A stretch of DNA of 64,000 nt from Nakamurella multipartita DSM 44233 (GCF_000024365.1 NC_013235.1:1178001-1242000), one strand, 5' to 3'; shown: positions 1-13,248, counted from the stretch's first letter. Notes: generated from the letters alone by a model not told the origin. Numbers and translations: made by a program.

Positions 1-2064
1 CCGAACATCGGCCTCATCGGCTCGCTGTCGACCTTCGCCCGGGTGAACCCGTTCGGCTTCATCGAGACGCCGTACCGCAAGGTGATCGACGGCGTCGCGA
101 CGGATCAGATCGAGTACCTGACCGCCGACGAGGAGGACCGGTTCATCATCGCCCAGGCCAGCGCCAAGCTGGACAACGACGGGCGGTTCACCGAGAACCG
201 GGTGCTGGTCCGGCGGAAGGGCTCCGGCGAGGTCGACCAGGTCCCGCCGGCCGAGGTCGAGTACATGGACGTCTCGCCGCGGCAGACCGTCTCGGTCGCG
301 ACCGCGATGATCCCGTTCCTGGAGCACGACGAGGCCAACCGGGCCCTGATGGGCGCCAACATGCAGCGGCAGTCCGTGCCGTTGCTGCGCTCGGAGGCGC
401 CGCTGGTCGGCACCGGCATGGAGGCCCGCGCGGCCAAGGACGCCGGCGACGTGCTCATCGCCGAGAAGTCGGGTGTGGTCGAAGAGGCCACCGCCGACTA
501 CATCTCGGTGATGAACGACGACGGCACCCACCGCACCTACCGGCTGAACAAGTTCCGCCGGTCGAACCAGGGCACCAGCTTCAACCAGAAGCCGATCGTG
601 GATGAAGGGGCGAGGGTCGAAGCCGGCGACGTCATCGCCGACGGGCCGTGCACCGACGGCGGCGAGATGGCGCTGGGCAAGAACCTGCTCGTCGCCTTCA
701 TGCCGTGGGAGGGCCACAACTACGAGGACGCGATCATCCTGTCCCAGCGCATCGTCCAGGACGATGTGCTGACCTCGATCCACATCGAGGAGCACGAGAT
801 CGATGCCCGCGACACCAAGCTGGGCCCTGAGGAGATCACCCGGGACATCCCGAACGTCTCCGAGGAGGTGCTGGCCGACCTCGACGAGCGCGGCATCGTC
901 CGCGTCGGCGCCGAGGTGCAGGACGGCGACATCCTGGTCGGCAAGGTCACGCCCAAGGGCGAGACCGAGCTGACCCCGGAGGAGCGGCTGCTGCGCGCGA
1001 TCTTCGGCGAGAAGGCGCGTGAGGTCCGCGACACCTCGCTGAAGGTGCCGCACGGCGAGACCGGCAAGGTCATCGGCATCCGGGTGTTCAACCGGGACGA
1101 CGACGGCGCCGAGCTGCCCCCGGGCGTCAACGAGCTGGTCCGGGTGTACGTGGCCCAGAAGCGCAAGATCCAGGACGGCGACAAGCTGGCCGGACGCCAC
1201 GGCAACAAGGGCGTCATCGGCAAGATCCTGCCCGTCGAGGACATGCCCTTCCTGCCCGACGGCACCCCGGTCGACATCGTGCTCAACCCGCACGGTGTGC
1301 CTCGACGGATGAACATCGGTCAGATCCTGGAGACCCACCTCGGGTGGGTGGCCTCCCAGGGCTGGCAGGTCGAGGGCGAGCCGGGCTGGGCCAAGAACCT
1401 GTCCGAGCAGACCCGGGAGGCCGGGCCGTGGACCAAGACCGCCACGCCGGTGTTCTCCGGGGCCTCCGAGGACGAGATCATGGGCCTGCTCGGTTCGACG
1501 ACCCCGACCCGGGACGGCGAACGCCTGGTTCACACCGATGGCAAGGCGACCCTGTTCGACGGACGCACCGGCGAGCCGTTCCCGTACCCGGTCGCGGTCG
1601 GCTACATGTACATCATCAAGCTGCTGCACCTGGTCGACGACAAGATCCACGCCCGTTCGACCGGTCCGTACTCGATGATCACGCAGCAGCCGCTGGGTGG
1701 TAAGGCGCAGTTCGGTGGGCAGCGCTTCGGTGAGATGGAGTGCTGGGCGATGCAGGCCTACGGGGCTGCGTACACCCTGCAGGAACTGCTCACCATCAAG
1801 TCCGACGACATCGTGGGCCGGGTCAAGGTCTACGAGGCCATCGTCAAGGGCGAGAACATCCCCGAGCCGGGAATCCCGGAGTCGTTCAAGGTGTTGCTCA
1901 AGGAGCTTCAGGCCCTGTGCCTGAACGTCGAGGTGCTCTCCAGCGATGGCGTCGCGATCGAGATGCGTGATTCTGACGATGACGATCTCGAGCGCGCCGC
2001 GGCCAACCTCGGAATCAACCTGTCGCGCAACGAGTCGGCCTCGGTCGACGACTTGGTGAACTAA
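1..2064 (+). CDS. rpoB: RNA polymerase beta subunit, 3' part (5' end outside window)
   Basis: Catalytic beta subunit of DNA-dependent RNA polymerase. The reading frame is open from base 1 ([15 protein letters not shown]), so the gene enters from the left. By alignment to E. coli numbering from memory, the window starts near P567. Rifampicin cluster I is therefore outside, and cluster II is only partly present. Visible landmarks are the flap/active-site stretch ending [13 protein letters not shown] (about 1183-1215), the clamp region [20 protein letters not shown], and an acidic C-terminus ([18 protein letters not shown]) typical of actinobacterial RpoB. It is followed by rpoC on the same strand after a 150-base gap. 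The identification is unambiguous; only the N-terminal portion is missing. Confidence 0.98.
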   Translation, partial: PNIGLIGSLSTFARVNPFGFIETPYRKVIDGVATDQIEYLTADEEDRFIIAQASAKLDNDGRFTENRVLVRRKGSGEVDQVPPAEVEYMDVSPRQTVSVATAMIPFLEHDEANRALMGANMQRQSVPLLRSEAPLVGTGMEARAAKDAGDVLIAEKSGVVEEATADYISVMNDDGTHRTYRLNKFRRSNQGTSFNQKPIVDEGARVEAGDVIADGPCTDGGEMALGKNLLVAFMPWEGHNYEDAIILSQRIVQDDVLTSIHIEEHEIDARDTKLGPEEITRDIPNVSEEVLADLDERGIVRVGAEVQDGDILVGKVTPKGETELTPEERLLRAIFGEKAREVRDTSLKVPHGETGKVIGIRVFNRDDDGAELPPGVNELVRVYVAQKRKIQDGDKLAGRHGNKGVIGKILPVEDMPFLPDGTPVDIVLNPHGVPRRMNIGQILETHLGWVASQGWQVEGEPGWAKNLSEQTREAGPWTKTATPVFSGASEDEIMGLLGSTTPTRDGERLVHTDGKATLFDGRTGEPFPYPVAVGYMYIIKLLHLVDDKIHARSTGPYSMITQQPLGGKAQFGGQRFGEMECWAMQAYGAAYTLQELLTIKSDDIVGRVKVYEAIVKGENIPEPGIPESFKVLLKELQALCLNVEVLSSDGVAIEMRDSDDDDLERAAANLGINLSRNESASVDDLVN

Positions 2065-2074
2065 CCGGAAGCCT

Positions 2075-2169
2075 CCTGCGGGGGCGGGACTCACCTCCCG
2101 CGAGCCCCGTCCCCGCAGGTTCCCTCTTCCACCCCTTGGTTCCAGGCGCCGACCGGCAGTTGCTGCCGG
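2075..2169 (+). other. rpoB-rpoC spacer with two hairpins
   Basis: The gap between rpoB and rpoC holds two inverted repeats. The first pairs 2075-2090 (CCTGCGGGGGCGGGAC) with 2104-2119 (GCCCCGTCCCCGCAGG), about 14 of 16 positions pairing. The second is a perfect 7-bp stem, 2153-2159 with 2163-2169 (CCGGCAG/CTGCCGG). Neither has a T-tract, so they could be mRNA processing, stability or partial termination structures setting the beta/beta' ratio. Function is inferred only. Confidence 0.5.
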
Positions 2170-2218
2170 CTCGTCCGGAATCGCCCGCATTACTGACACA
2201 GACAGGGACGTGCCACCA

Positions 2219-6145
<3,927 letters not shown>

Positions 6146-6194
6146 GCGGTGGTCCCGGCCGGTGATCGACACCGGCGCTGAGCACGTCACGACA

Positions 6195-6225
6195 GGCCCG
6201 GCTCCCTTCGGGGGGCCGGGCCTTT
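6195..6225 (+). terminator. Rho-independent-like terminator after rpoC
   Basis: Arms 6195-6206 (GGCCCGGCTCCC) and 6211-6222 (GGGGGCCGGGCC) form a 12-bp stem with one G-T pair and a TTCG loop, followed by TTT. It sits about 50 bases after the rpoC stop codon. Confidence 0.8.
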
Positions 6226-6310
6226 CGCATCCCCGGCCGCTGGTCCGGCCGGTGTCTCCGGTCGGCGTCCGGCGCGGCGGGCGGTGGCGCACCGGCCGGC
6301 CGGGGCCCGA

Positions 6311-6316
6311 TAGCCT
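6311..6316 (+). promoter_or_regulatory. Candidate -10 element for leaderless transcript of the 6323 gene
   Basis: TAGCCT is followed by 6 bases and then the GTG start at 6323. TANNNT at this distance is the arrangement of leaderless mRNAs in actinobacteria. No Shine-Dalgarno sequence is apparent. Confidence 0.45.
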
Positions 6317-6322
6317 GGGCGG

Positions 6323-6895
6323 GTGATCGGGCCAATCGGGCGGGGGCTGCCGTGGCAGGCCGTCCGGGCCGTGCTGCTGGCGGTGATCACCGTCGGGTTC
6401 AGCGTGGCCGCGCACGGCGCCGCCGGCGGGGCGGTGCCCACGGGGGGCGCGCTCGCCCTGCTGACCGGGCTGTCCGCGGTGGTCGCCCTGCCGATCCTGC
6501 TGCGCTGGCGCTCGCCGGCCGCCCTGGTCCCGTTGCTGACCGCGACGCAGGGGGCCCTGCATCCGGCGTTCGGCGTGCTGTCCGGTGGCTCCGCCGGCGT
6601 CCATGACGCGCACGCGGCGGACCTGAGCGCGGCCGGCGCGCCCGGGTCGGTCGCGATGCTGGCCGCGCACCTGGCCGCCGGGCTGGTGGCTGCCGCGCTG
6701 GTCGTGCTGGTCGATCGGCTGCTGCGGGCGGCCTACCTGGGCCGCTGCGCGCTGCCGCGGCCGCCCCGGCCGGCTCCGCCGGCGGTCCGGCGGGTCGCCG
6801 GCCCGGTCCGCGCGCGCCCGGCCTGGGTGGCTGTGGCGGCCGAACTGCGCCACAGCGCCCCACGGCGTGGCCCGCCGTTGCTGCTGAGCTCCTGA
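6323..6895 (+). CDS. Small membrane protein of copper cluster, unknown function
   Basis: A 190-residue hydrophobic protein not recognised by name. It shows about four likely membrane segments: residues about 13-32 (VRAVLLAVITVGFSVAAHGA), 42-60 (ALALLTGLSAVVALPILL), 65-85, and 112-135 (VAMLAAHLAAGLVAAALVVLV). A histidine-bearing stretch (VHDAHAAD) lies between the last two, and a basic Arg/Pro-rich C-terminal tail would be cytoplasmic. It precedes YcnI, CopCD and a second YcnI on the same strand, so a role in copper handling is plausible but rests only on context. The gap to the next gene is 123 bases. Confidence 0.7.
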   Translation: MIGPIGRGLPWQAVRAVLLAVITVGFSVAAHGAAGGAVPTGGALALLTGLSAVVALPILLRWRSPAALVPLLTATQGALHPAFGVLSGGSAGVHDAHAADLSAAGAPGSVAMLAAHLAAGLVAAALVVLVDRLLRAAYLGRCALPRPPRPAPPAVRRVAGPVRARPAWVAVAAELRHSAPRRGPPLLLSS

Positions 6896-7018
6896 CGCAC
6901 CCGGCCTGTCCTCGCCGTCCCGCCCGCGCGGGGCGGCGATAGTGGGCTGCGCGAGCGCGTCCAGGGAGCCCGCGGACGACATCGAGCCAATCCCTTTCGC
7001 CTTTCGAGGAGTTTTGCC

Positions 7019-7750
7019 GTGAGCAAGTCCATCCTGCGTTCCGCCGTGGTCGTCGCCGGCGTGTGCGCCCTGTCCCTGGGCGGCGCGCTGGCCGCCAGCG
7101 CGCACGTGTCGGTCAGCCCGAACACGACCGCCGCCGGGTCCTACGCCCTGCTGACCTTCGGCGTCCCGCACGGCTGCGCCGGCTCGCCGACCACCAAGGT
7201 CGCGATCAAGATCCCGGAGCAGATCACCGCCGTCACCCCGACCGTCAACCCGAACTGGGACGTGCAGAAGGTGATGGTGCCGCTGAACCCGGCCGTCACC
7301 GACAGCCACGGCAACCAGGTCACCGAGCGGGTCGACCAGGTCGTCTACACCGCCAAGACCCCGCTGCCCGACGGGTACCGGGACGCGTTGGTGCTGTCCC
7401 TGCAGGTCCCCGACGCGGTCGGGCAGACGCTGAGCTTCCCGACCATCCAGACCTGCGAGGTGGGGGAGACCGCCTGGATCGAACCCACGGTCGAGGGTCA
7501 GGCCGAGCCCGACCATCCGGCGCCGGCGTTCGTGGTCACCCCGGCCGCCGGCAACGGTGACGATGACGGGCCGGCGGTCACCACCGCCCCGGCCAGTGCC
7601 TCGGCCGTGCCGACCAGTAGCGCCGAGGTCGCGACGGCGGCGGCCACCGAGTCCAGCTCGACCAGCCCGGTGGCGATCGCCGGTCTGGTTGCGGGCGTGC
7701 TGGGGCTGGTCGTCGGCGGGATTGCCCTGGCGCGTTCGCGGCGCGCGTGA
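7019..7750 (+). CDS. YcnI/DUF1775 family copper-associated protein
   Basis: A 243-residue secreted, membrane-tethered protein. The signal peptide is residues 1-27, with mature start HVSVSPNT. The new N-terminal histidine after Ala-Ser-Ala cleavage is the conserved copper ligand of YcnI proteins. The DUF1775 beta-sandwich covers about 28-160 and contains a conserved cysteine pair (GCAGSP, QTCEVGE). A Thr/Ser-rich linker and a C-terminal membrane helix (SPVAIAGLVAGVLGLVVGGIALA) with an RSRRA tail follow. The GTG start has a good ribosome site (GAGGAG, 9 bases upstream). Its stop overlaps the next gene by GTGA. Family knowledge: YcnI binds Cu(II) outside the cell and co-occurs with CopC/CopD. 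Confidence 0.88.
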   Translation: MSKSILRSAVVVAGVCALSLGGALAASAHVSVSPNTTAAGSYALLTFGVPHGCAGSPTTKVAIKIPEQITAVTPTVNPNWDVQKVMVPLNPAVTDSHGNQVTERVDQVVYTAKTPLPDGYRDALVLSLQVPDAVGQTLSFPTIQTCEVGETAWIEPTVEGQAEPDHPAPAFVVTPAAGNGDDDGPAVTTAPASASAVPTSSAEVATAAATESSSTSPVAIAGLVAGVLGLVVGGIALARSRRA

Positions 7751-9528
7751 TCCAGCAACTGGGGCCGCGGTCACCAGGACGGGCGCTGGTCCGGGCCGTC
7801 CTGGTGGCCGCGGCCGCGCTGGCCTTCCTGCTGGCCGGCTCCGCGCCGGCCTGGGCGCACGCCGAGCTGATCGGCACCGACCCGGCCGACGGGGCCCTGC
7901 TGCCGACCGCGCCGGCCGCCATCACCCTGACCTTCAGCGAACCCGTCGCGGTCGACGACGGCGGCATCCGGCTGCTGGACGCGGCCGGGACCGAGCTGCC
8001 CAGCACCAGCCAGGCCGTCGACAACCGGGTGGTGATCACCCCGCAGAGTCTGGGCACCGGGACGGTCATCGTGTCCTGGCGGGTGATCTCGGCCGATTCC
8101 CATCCGATCGCCGGCGGGCTGACCTTCGCGGTGGGCCAGCGCAGCGCCGCCACGGTGGCCGTGCCCGACGCCCAGTCCGATCTCGCCGTCAGCGTGGCCA
8201 GCGCGATCGTGCAGGCCATCGCCTACCTCGGCGTGCTGGCCGCCTGCGGCCTGATCGCGTTCGACGTGCTGGTTCTGCGTGGGCAGGGTGAGGCCGGGGT
8301 GCGGGCCACCCTGCGCCGGCTGTCGGCGTGGTCCGCGGGCGGCGGCGTGCTGGCCGCTCTGTTGCTGCTGCCGCTCACCGAACTGCGCCAGCGCTACGAG
8401 TCCCTGGCCGGATTGGCCGATCCCGCGGCCTGGACCGCCCAACTGGGGCGGGACGCGGGACTGACGCTGGTGCTCGTCGGCGCCGGGCTGCTGCTGGCCT
8501 GGGAGGCCGCGTGGGCGGTCAACCAGCGCACCGCGGCCAGCGCCGGCGCCGCCCTGGCCGGGTGCGGCCTGGCGATCGGGGCGTTCGCGGTCGTCGGGCA
8601 TACCCGCGGGTACGGCCCGGTGCCGCTGGTGCTCACCGCCGACCTGGTGCATCTGACCGTCGCCGCCGGCTGGCTGGGCGGGCTGGTCGGACTCGGCGTC
8701 CTGGTCCGCGCGACCGGTCGGGCGGTCACCGGCCGCCGCCCGGCACCGGCCCGCGGCGCGGCCGGCACCTTGACCGCCACCCGGTCGCTGCCGCGCAGCC
8801 GGGTCGAGGCGGCCGCGGTCGCGTTGAGCCGGTTTTCCACCCTGGCTGCGGTGCTGGTCGCGCTGCTCGCCGTCACCGGCACGCTGCTGGCCTGGCGGAT
8901 CCTGGGCTCGTGGTCGGCGCTGGTGCAGACCGGGTACGGCCAGGCGCTGCTGGTCAAACTCGGGCTGGTCGGGCTGGTCGTGGCCACGGCCGGCTACAAC
9001 CGGTTCCGGGTGACGCCGGCGATCGTCGCCGGGCCGACCGCCGAGGCGGGGTGGCAGCGGCTGCGCCGGTCGGTGACGGTGGAGGCGGGCCTGCTGGTGG
9101 CCGTGCTCGCGGTGACCGGATGGCTGGTCAATGCCAGCCCCACGCCGCCGACCGAGCCCTCCGCCGGGGCCGCGGCCGACGGTTCGAGCGCGGCGGCGAC
9201 CGGATCGCCGGTGGAGCAGACGGTCGCGCTGGGCAACGATCAGATCCGGCTGCGGCTCACCCCGGCGACCGCGGGGGTCAACTCGCTGGAGTTCACCGTC
9301 GTCGACGCCGGCGGCCAGCCGGTGTCACCGGTGTCGGACCCCGAGGTGTCGGTGACCATGCCGGCCGCCGGGGTCGGCCCGCTGACCCGGCCGGTCTCGG
9401 CCACGGGTCCCGGCGCGTACCAGGCCGTGCTGGATCTGCCGCTGTCCGGGCAGTGGACCATCGCGATCTCGGTCCGCACGTCCGAATTCGAGGAACCCAC
9501 CGCCCGGGCGGAGGTGCAGATCCCATGA
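7747..9528 (+). CDS. CopC-CopD fusion, copper import/resistance protein
   Basis: A 593-residue protein. The signal peptide (to AWA, about residue 37) is followed by a CopC domain starting HAELIGTDPADG. The first mature histidine and SADSHPIAGG are the expected Cu(II) ligands. From about residue 140 comes a CopD domain with about eight membrane helices, including the long helices SAIVQAIAYLGVLAACGLIAFDVL and LVHLTVAAGWLGGLVGLGVLV. The C-terminal ~100 residues (from GNDQIRLRLTPATAG) form a beta-sandwich resembling YtkA-like domains. The start overlaps the YcnI stop (GTGA) and the end overlaps the next start (ATGA), so the three genes are translationally coupled. Copper import rather than export is the better-supported role of CopCD in actinobacteria, but direction is not provable here. 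Confidence 0.88.
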   Translation: MIQQLGPRSPGRALVRAVLVAAAALAFLLAGSAPAWAHAELIGTDPADGALLPTAPAAITLTFSEPVAVDDGGIRLLDAAGTELPSTSQAVDNRVVITPQSLGTGTVIVSWRVISADSHPIAGGLTFAVGQRSAATVAVPDAQSDLAVSVASAIVQAIAYLGVLAACGLIAFDVLVLRGQGEAGVRATLRRLSAWSAGGGVLAALLLLPLTELRQRYESLAGLADPAAWTAQLGRDAGLTLVLVGAGLLLAWEAAWAVNQRTAASAGAALAGCGLAIGAFAVVGHTRGYGPVPLVLTADLVHLTVAAGWLGGLVGLGVLVRATGRAVTGRRPAPARGAAGTLTATRSLPRSRVEAAAVALSRFSTLAAVLVALLAVTGTLLAWRILGSWSALVQTGYGQALLVKLGLVGLVVATAGYNRFRVTPAIVAGPTAEAGWQRLRRSVTVEAGLLVAVLAVTGWLVNASPTPPTEPSAGAAADGSSAAATGSPVEQTVALGNDQIRLRLTPATAGVNSLEFTVVDAGGQPVSPVSDPEVSVTMPAAGVGPLTRPVSATGPGAYQAVLDLPLSGQWTIAISVRTSEFEEPTARAEVQIP

Positions 9529-10148
9529 CCCGTCGACTCGGCCGGATCCTCACCCGGGGCGCCGCCCTCATCGCGCTGGTGGCGCTCACCCTGCTCGCCC
9601 TGGCCCCGGCGGCCGCCGCGCACGTCGCCGTCGACTCGGCCACGCCCAACGGCGACGGCACGAGCACGGTCACCCTGGTCTGGAACCACAGCTGTACGCC
9701 CGATTCGGCCACCACCGGGGTCAGTGTGTCGGCCGGGCCGGGCGTCGAGTTCACCGGCGCGATCACCGATGTCGCCGGCTGGTCGGCGACCGTCGCGCCG
9801 TCCACGATCGAGTTCTCCGGTCCCGGCGTGCCGACCGGGCAGCAGGCCGCGGTCCGGGTGACGGCCCGGATCACCGCCGATCCCGGCGCCACGGTCAGCT
9901 TCCCGTCGATCCAGTACTGCGGCGATCAGCAGACCGCCTGGACCGACCCGGACCCGTCGTCCGATCACCCGGTGCCGACGCTGATCGCCACCGCGGCCAT
10001 CGCCACGCCGGCCGCGGCGACCGGGGAAGCCACGAGCCAGGCCGTCGACGGGGGCGCCGATCTGGCTCAGGTGCTCACCGGGGTGCTGCTCCTGACCCTG
10101 GCGCTGGGGACCGCCGGTGTCGTGCTCACCCGGCGCGCGGGCGGCTGA
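9525..10148 (+). CDS. Second YcnI/DUF1775-like protein
   Basis: A 207-residue protein, distantly related to the one at 7019. The signal peptide ends AAA, giving mature HVAVDSATPN, again with an N-terminal histidine. The body keeps the paired cysteines (HSCTPDS, IQYCGDQQTAW) and the PSIQ..C segment of DUF1775. A C-terminal helix (VLTGVLLLTLALGTAGVVL) with RRAGG anchors it. The start overlaps the copCD stop by ATGA. Two divergent YcnI copies on either side of CopCD suggest either partner specialisation or successive copper transfer. The gene ends 6 bases before a convergent SDR gene. Confidence 0.8.
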   Translation: MTRRLGRILTRGAALIALVALTLLALAPAAAAHVAVDSATPNGDGTSTVTLVWNHSCTPDSATTGVSVSAGPGVEFTGAITDVAGWSATVAPSTIEFSGPGVPTGQQAAVRVTARITADPGATVSFPSIQYCGDQQTAWTDPDPSSDHPVPTLIATAAIATPAAATGEATSQAVDGGADLAQVLTGVLLLTLALGTAGVVLTRRAGG

Positions 10149-10154
10149 CCCGGT

Positions 10155-10925
10155 TCACCAGACCGAGTCGCCACGCAGGACCACGTCCGAGCCACCGTCG
10201 ATGAAGACGACCTGACCGCACAGGTGGGTGTTCTCCGGACTGGTCAGCCAGCCGATCAGGGACGCGCACGCGGCCGGCTCGGCCACGCCGTGCAGGGGCA
10301 TCGGGACCAGCTCGAGCAGGCTCGCCGTCGCCTCGGGGGTGCTGATCATCTGCGCCGTCATCGGCGTCCGGATGATCCCGGGGGCGATGGCGTTGAGCGG
10401 GATGCCGGCGCCGGCCCAGTCGGCGGTCGCCGCGTGCCGGCGGATCCAGCGGGCGAGCGCCCGCTTGGTGGTCGCGTAGATCGTCTGCCCGCCGGCCTCT
10501 TCCAGTTTGCCGGCCAGTTCCAGGGCGTCGGTCGGCGTCCCGTCCAGCAGGGTGCGTTCCAGCTGCTCGTCGACCGGCATCAGCGAGGCCATGGACGCGG
10601 TGGCCACCGCCCGTGGGTTGGGCGAGCGCAGCAGCAGCGGGCGCAACCCCTCCAGCGTGGCCACGGCGCCGTAGTAGTTGACCGCGACGGTGGCCGCGGT
10701 GGGCGTGGCCAGTCCGGCGTTGGCGACCACGGCGTCGATGTGCCCGTCGGTGCGTTCGGTCACCGCCCGGACCATGTCCTGCCGGCCCTGCTCGGTGGAC
10801 AGGTCCGCGACGACCTCGGCATCGTGCCGATCGACCCCGATGACCACGTCGCCCCGGGCGTGCAGCATGGTCGCCGTGGCCAGGCCGATGCCCGAGGCCG
10901 ATCCGGTGATGACGTACGTGCGCAT
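10155..10925 (-). CDS. Short-chain dehydrogenase/reductase
   Basis: A 256-residue classical SDR. It has a Rossmann motif TGSASGIG at residues 7-14, NAG at about 68, and an active-site Ser/Tyr/Lys with YATTK. The VFIDGGSDVVLRG C-terminus is typical of NAD(P)-dependent hydroxysteroid-like SDRs. ATG 10925 is preferred over the upstream open frame because GGAGGAG lies 4 bases before it and because TYVITGSASGIG should be at the extreme N-terminus. The substrate is unknown; the insert after the catalytic Ser (TPTDALELAGKLEEAGG) is of the type seen in 3-alpha-hydroxysteroid dehydrogenase-like members. It stands alone between convergent copper genes and the zinc cluster. Confidence 0.85.
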   Translation of the reverse strand: MRTYVITGSASGIGLATATMLHARGDVVIGVDRHDAEVVADLSTEQGRQDMVRAVTERTDGHIDAVVANAGLATPTAATVAVNYYGAVATLEGLRPLLLRSPNPRAVATASMASLMPVDEQLERTLLDGTPTDALELAGKLEEAGGQTIYATTKRALARWIRRHAATADWAGAGIPLNAIAPGIIRTPMTAQMISTPEATASLLELVPMPLHGVAEPAACASLIGWLTSPENTHLCGQVVFIDGGSDVVLRGDSVW

Positions 10926-11014
10926 GACTCCTCCGATGTTCTGGACACCCTCCACCGTTGCTCGGGCGCGCGTGATCATCCAGAGGCGATGGTCCCGAGG
11001 GGCGACGTGCCGGC

Positions 11015-11057
11015 AGCCCCGGCCGGACCCCGTCTGGTGACGGGTCCGGCCGGGGCT
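11015..11057 (-). terminator. Terminator-like hairpin after zinc operon
   Basis: A perfect 16-bp stem pairs 11015-11030 with 11042-11057 (AGCCCCGGCCGGACCC), with an 11-base loop and no T-tract. It lies 14 bases beyond the stop of the leftward aztD copy, so it probably ends that operon. Confidence 0.65.
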
Positions 11058-11071
11058 CGGGCCAGATCGGA

Positions 11072-12286
11072 TCAGCTTCCGACGACGGCGATCTCGTTCG
11101 GCGTGTGGGCGAGCGTCCCGGTCGCCGTGGTCTTCCCCGTGGCCAGATCGAACGCCAGGATCTGGTTCTTGGCCGGCTCGGTGATGTAGGCGGTCTCACC
11201 GACGACGGACAGCGCGGGGTGCGGATCCTGCCACTTGGCCGGACCGGTCCAGGGTGCGATCACCGGCCAGGTGTCGAGCACGGCGCCGGTCTGATCGAGC
11301 CGGTAGAGGTTGCCGTCGGCGCTGAGCACCACCACGTTGTCCTGCGCGTCCCGGTCGACCCCGCGCCAGGTGTAGGACGCGCCCGCCGGCAGCGGCACGA
11401 CCGTACTGGTCTGGGCGACGCTGTCGATGAAGACCAGAGAGGTCAGCAGGTAACCCTCCTGATCGGGGTCGTTGCGGTAGTCGCCCACCGCGACGGCGCT
11501 GGTCTCGGTGACGTAGGCGTTGCCGGTGCGACCGTAGGCGTCGGGCGCCGCCAGCTTGACGAAGGCACCGTTCCGGTAGAGCAGGACGCCGTCCTCGCAG
11601 CCGAACATGACGACCTCGTCCTTGAGGGCACCCTCCCCGTGCACGGCCGGGCACTGCTCGTTGCGGGCGATCTCGCTGGTGGTCGTCGCGTCCAGGACCC
11701 GCACCCCGGAGCGACCGTCCTTGGTGCCGATCGTCGCCAGCAACGAGCCGTCGGACAGTTGGATCGCGACGCCGTGGTGGGCGGCGGGGGAGGTGACCGT
11801 CTGGGTCGGCGGCAGGCCCGTGCCGGTGAGCGAGTCGGTGTCGAACAGGGTGATGTTGCCGGTCCCGTCGGCGAACAGCGCGGTCCGGCCGGCGTGCGGG
11901 GTGACGTGGCCGGCCTCGGCCGCGGGGAACAGAACATCGGTGAGCCGCGCGGTCCCGGTGGTCAGGCCGGTGTCCAAGACCTGGAAGCCGTCGGTGGTGG
12001 TCACCATGACGTGGCCCTGGGCATCACCGGCGCTATTCACCCGCAGGAAGCCGTCCTTGGGCAGGTCGGCGACCGTCGAGAAGTCGGCGCTGTTCAGGAT
12101 GAGCAGTCCACCGTCGTAGGTCAGGGTGATCCGGGGATCGTCGGCGGGTTGCGCCGAGGGCGACCGGCTGCTGTTGCCGGCGGCGGCCGGCGCCGCCGAC
12201 TGGGGGGATGCGCAACCGGCCAGCACCAGGGCGGCGGTGGCCGTGAGCGCACCCGTGGCGACCCGGGCGCGGAGAGGGGATTTCAT
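11072..12286 (-). CDS. aztD: AztD-like zinc metallochaperone lipoprotein, copy 1
   Basis: A 404-residue lipoprotein with lipobox LAGC at about residue 24, a low-complexity linker, then a beta-propeller-like body with repeated blades (ITLTYDGGLLILNSADF, GNITLFDTDSLTG, DGNLYRLDQTG, NQILAFDLATGKT). This is the AztD family, which delivers zinc to AztC. The His-rich segment (HGDHDHYY) seen in the sister copy at 13248 is absent. The histidines here are scattered (AAHHGVAI, VTPHAG, PAVHGEG). ATG 12286 is chosen for its AGGAAG ribosome site and signal peptide. It is the last gene of the leftward aztD-aztC-aztD set, 41 bases after aztC. The missing metal motif suggests a different affinity or a structural role. 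Confidence 0.75.
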   Translation of the reverse strand: MKSPLRARVATGALTATAALVLAGCASPQSAAPAAAGNSSRSPSAQPADDPRITLTYDGGLLILNSADFSTVADLPKDGFLRVNSAGDAQGHVMVTTTDGFQVLDTGLTTGTARLTDVLFPAAEAGHVTPHAGRTALFADGTGNITLFDTDSLTGTGLPPTQTVTSPAAHHGVAIQLSDGSLLATIGTKDGRSGVRVLDATTTSEIARNEQCPAVHGEGALKDEVVMFGCEDGVLLYRNGAFVKLAAPDAYGRTGNAYVTETSAVAVGDYRNDPDQEGYLLTSLVFIDSVAQTSTVVPLPAGASYTWRGVDRDAQDNVVVLSADGNLYRLDQTGAVLDTWPVIAPWTGPAKWQDPHPALSVVGETAYITEPAKNQILAFDLATGKTTATGTLAHTPNEIAVVGS

Positions 12287-12327
12287 GCTGCTTCCTTCGT
12301 TCGGTGATGGATGGGACTGCTCACAGA

Positions 12328-13248
12328 TCACCGGGTCAGCGCCGCGGTGATCCGGGATGTGTTGGTGCGCATCATGTCCAAGTAGGTACCGGCCCCTTCG
12401 CCGGGCGGCGAGAGCGACTCGGTGAACAGCGGGACGACCTCGATGTCCAACCCGGTTTCCTCGGCCACCGCCTGGGCCAGCCGGTCCGGCCGGGATGAGT
12501 CGGCGAAGATCGCCGGCACCCCGGTGTCCCGGATGGCGCCGGCCAGGTCGGCCAGGTCCGCGGCGCTGGGCGCGGCCAGGGTGGTCCCGCTGGGGATGAC
12601 GGCGCCGACCACCTCGAAGCCGAAGCGCTGGGCGAGGTAGCCGAAGACGTGGTGGTTGGTGACCAGGGCCCGCCGGCCCGGCGGGATGGCGGCGAAGAAG
12701 GTGTCCATCTCGGCGGACAGCGCCGCCAGCTCGGCGCGGTACTTCGCCGCCCGCTGGGTGAGCTGCTCGGCGTCGATGCCCTCGATCCCGGCCAGGGCGT
12801 CGTCGAGGGCGTCCAGCACCAGCACCATGCGGTCCGGGTCGGTCCAGAAGTGGGGGTCGGGCAGGCCCGACGAGCCGTCCGCGATGAAGGTGAGCGGATC
12901 GGCCTGGTCGCCGGCGACGAACTGGGGCGTGCCGTCCGCGGCCGCGGCCTGCACCTGGGTCGCGACGCCCTCTTCCAGCCCGAGGCCGTTGGACACGATC
13001 AGGTCCGACTGGCGCATGCGCGCCGCTTCCTGGGCGGAGATCGAGAATGAGTGCGGATCCCCACCGCCGGGCATCAGAACTACGACATCGGCTTGGTCAC
13101 CGACGATCTCATTGACCACGTCACCGAGAATGGTGGTGGTCACGGTGACCGAGGGGCGGTCCGAACCGGCCGCCGTCGCGCAGCCGGCCACGCCCAGGAC
13201 GGCGCCCAGGATGGAGGTCAGGGCGGCGGCCAGCACGCGGGTGCGCAT
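12328..13248 (-). CDS. aztC: Zinc ABC transporter substrate-binding protein
   Basis: A 306-residue cluster A-I (ZnuA/TroA-like) solute-binding protein with lipobox VAGC at about residue 23. Probable zinc ligands are the His of GGGDPHSF (about 67), NHHVFGYLAQRFGF (about 200) and the Asp of ADSSRP (about 266). A further His lies in LPDPHFWTDP (about 130). The long His-rich loop of ZnuA is absent, as expected for AztC, which instead receives zinc from AztD. Its ATG overlaps the upstream aztD stop by one base (TGATG), so the two are coupled. Confidence 0.88.
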   Translation of the reverse strand: MRTRVLAAALTSILGAVLGVAGCATAAGSDRPSVTVTTTILGDVVNEIVGDQADVVVLMPGGGDPHSFSISAQEAARMRQSDLIVSNGLGLEEGVATQVQAAAADGTPQFVAGDQADPLTFIADGSSGLPDPHFWTDPDRMVLVLDALDDALAGIEGIDAEQLTQRAAKYRAELAALSAEMDTFFAAIPPGRRALVTNHHVFGYLAQRFGFEVVGAVIPSGTTLAAPSAADLADLAGAIRDTGVPAIFADSSRPDRLAQAVAEETGLDIEVVPLFTESLSPPGEGAGTYLDMMRTNTSRITAALTR

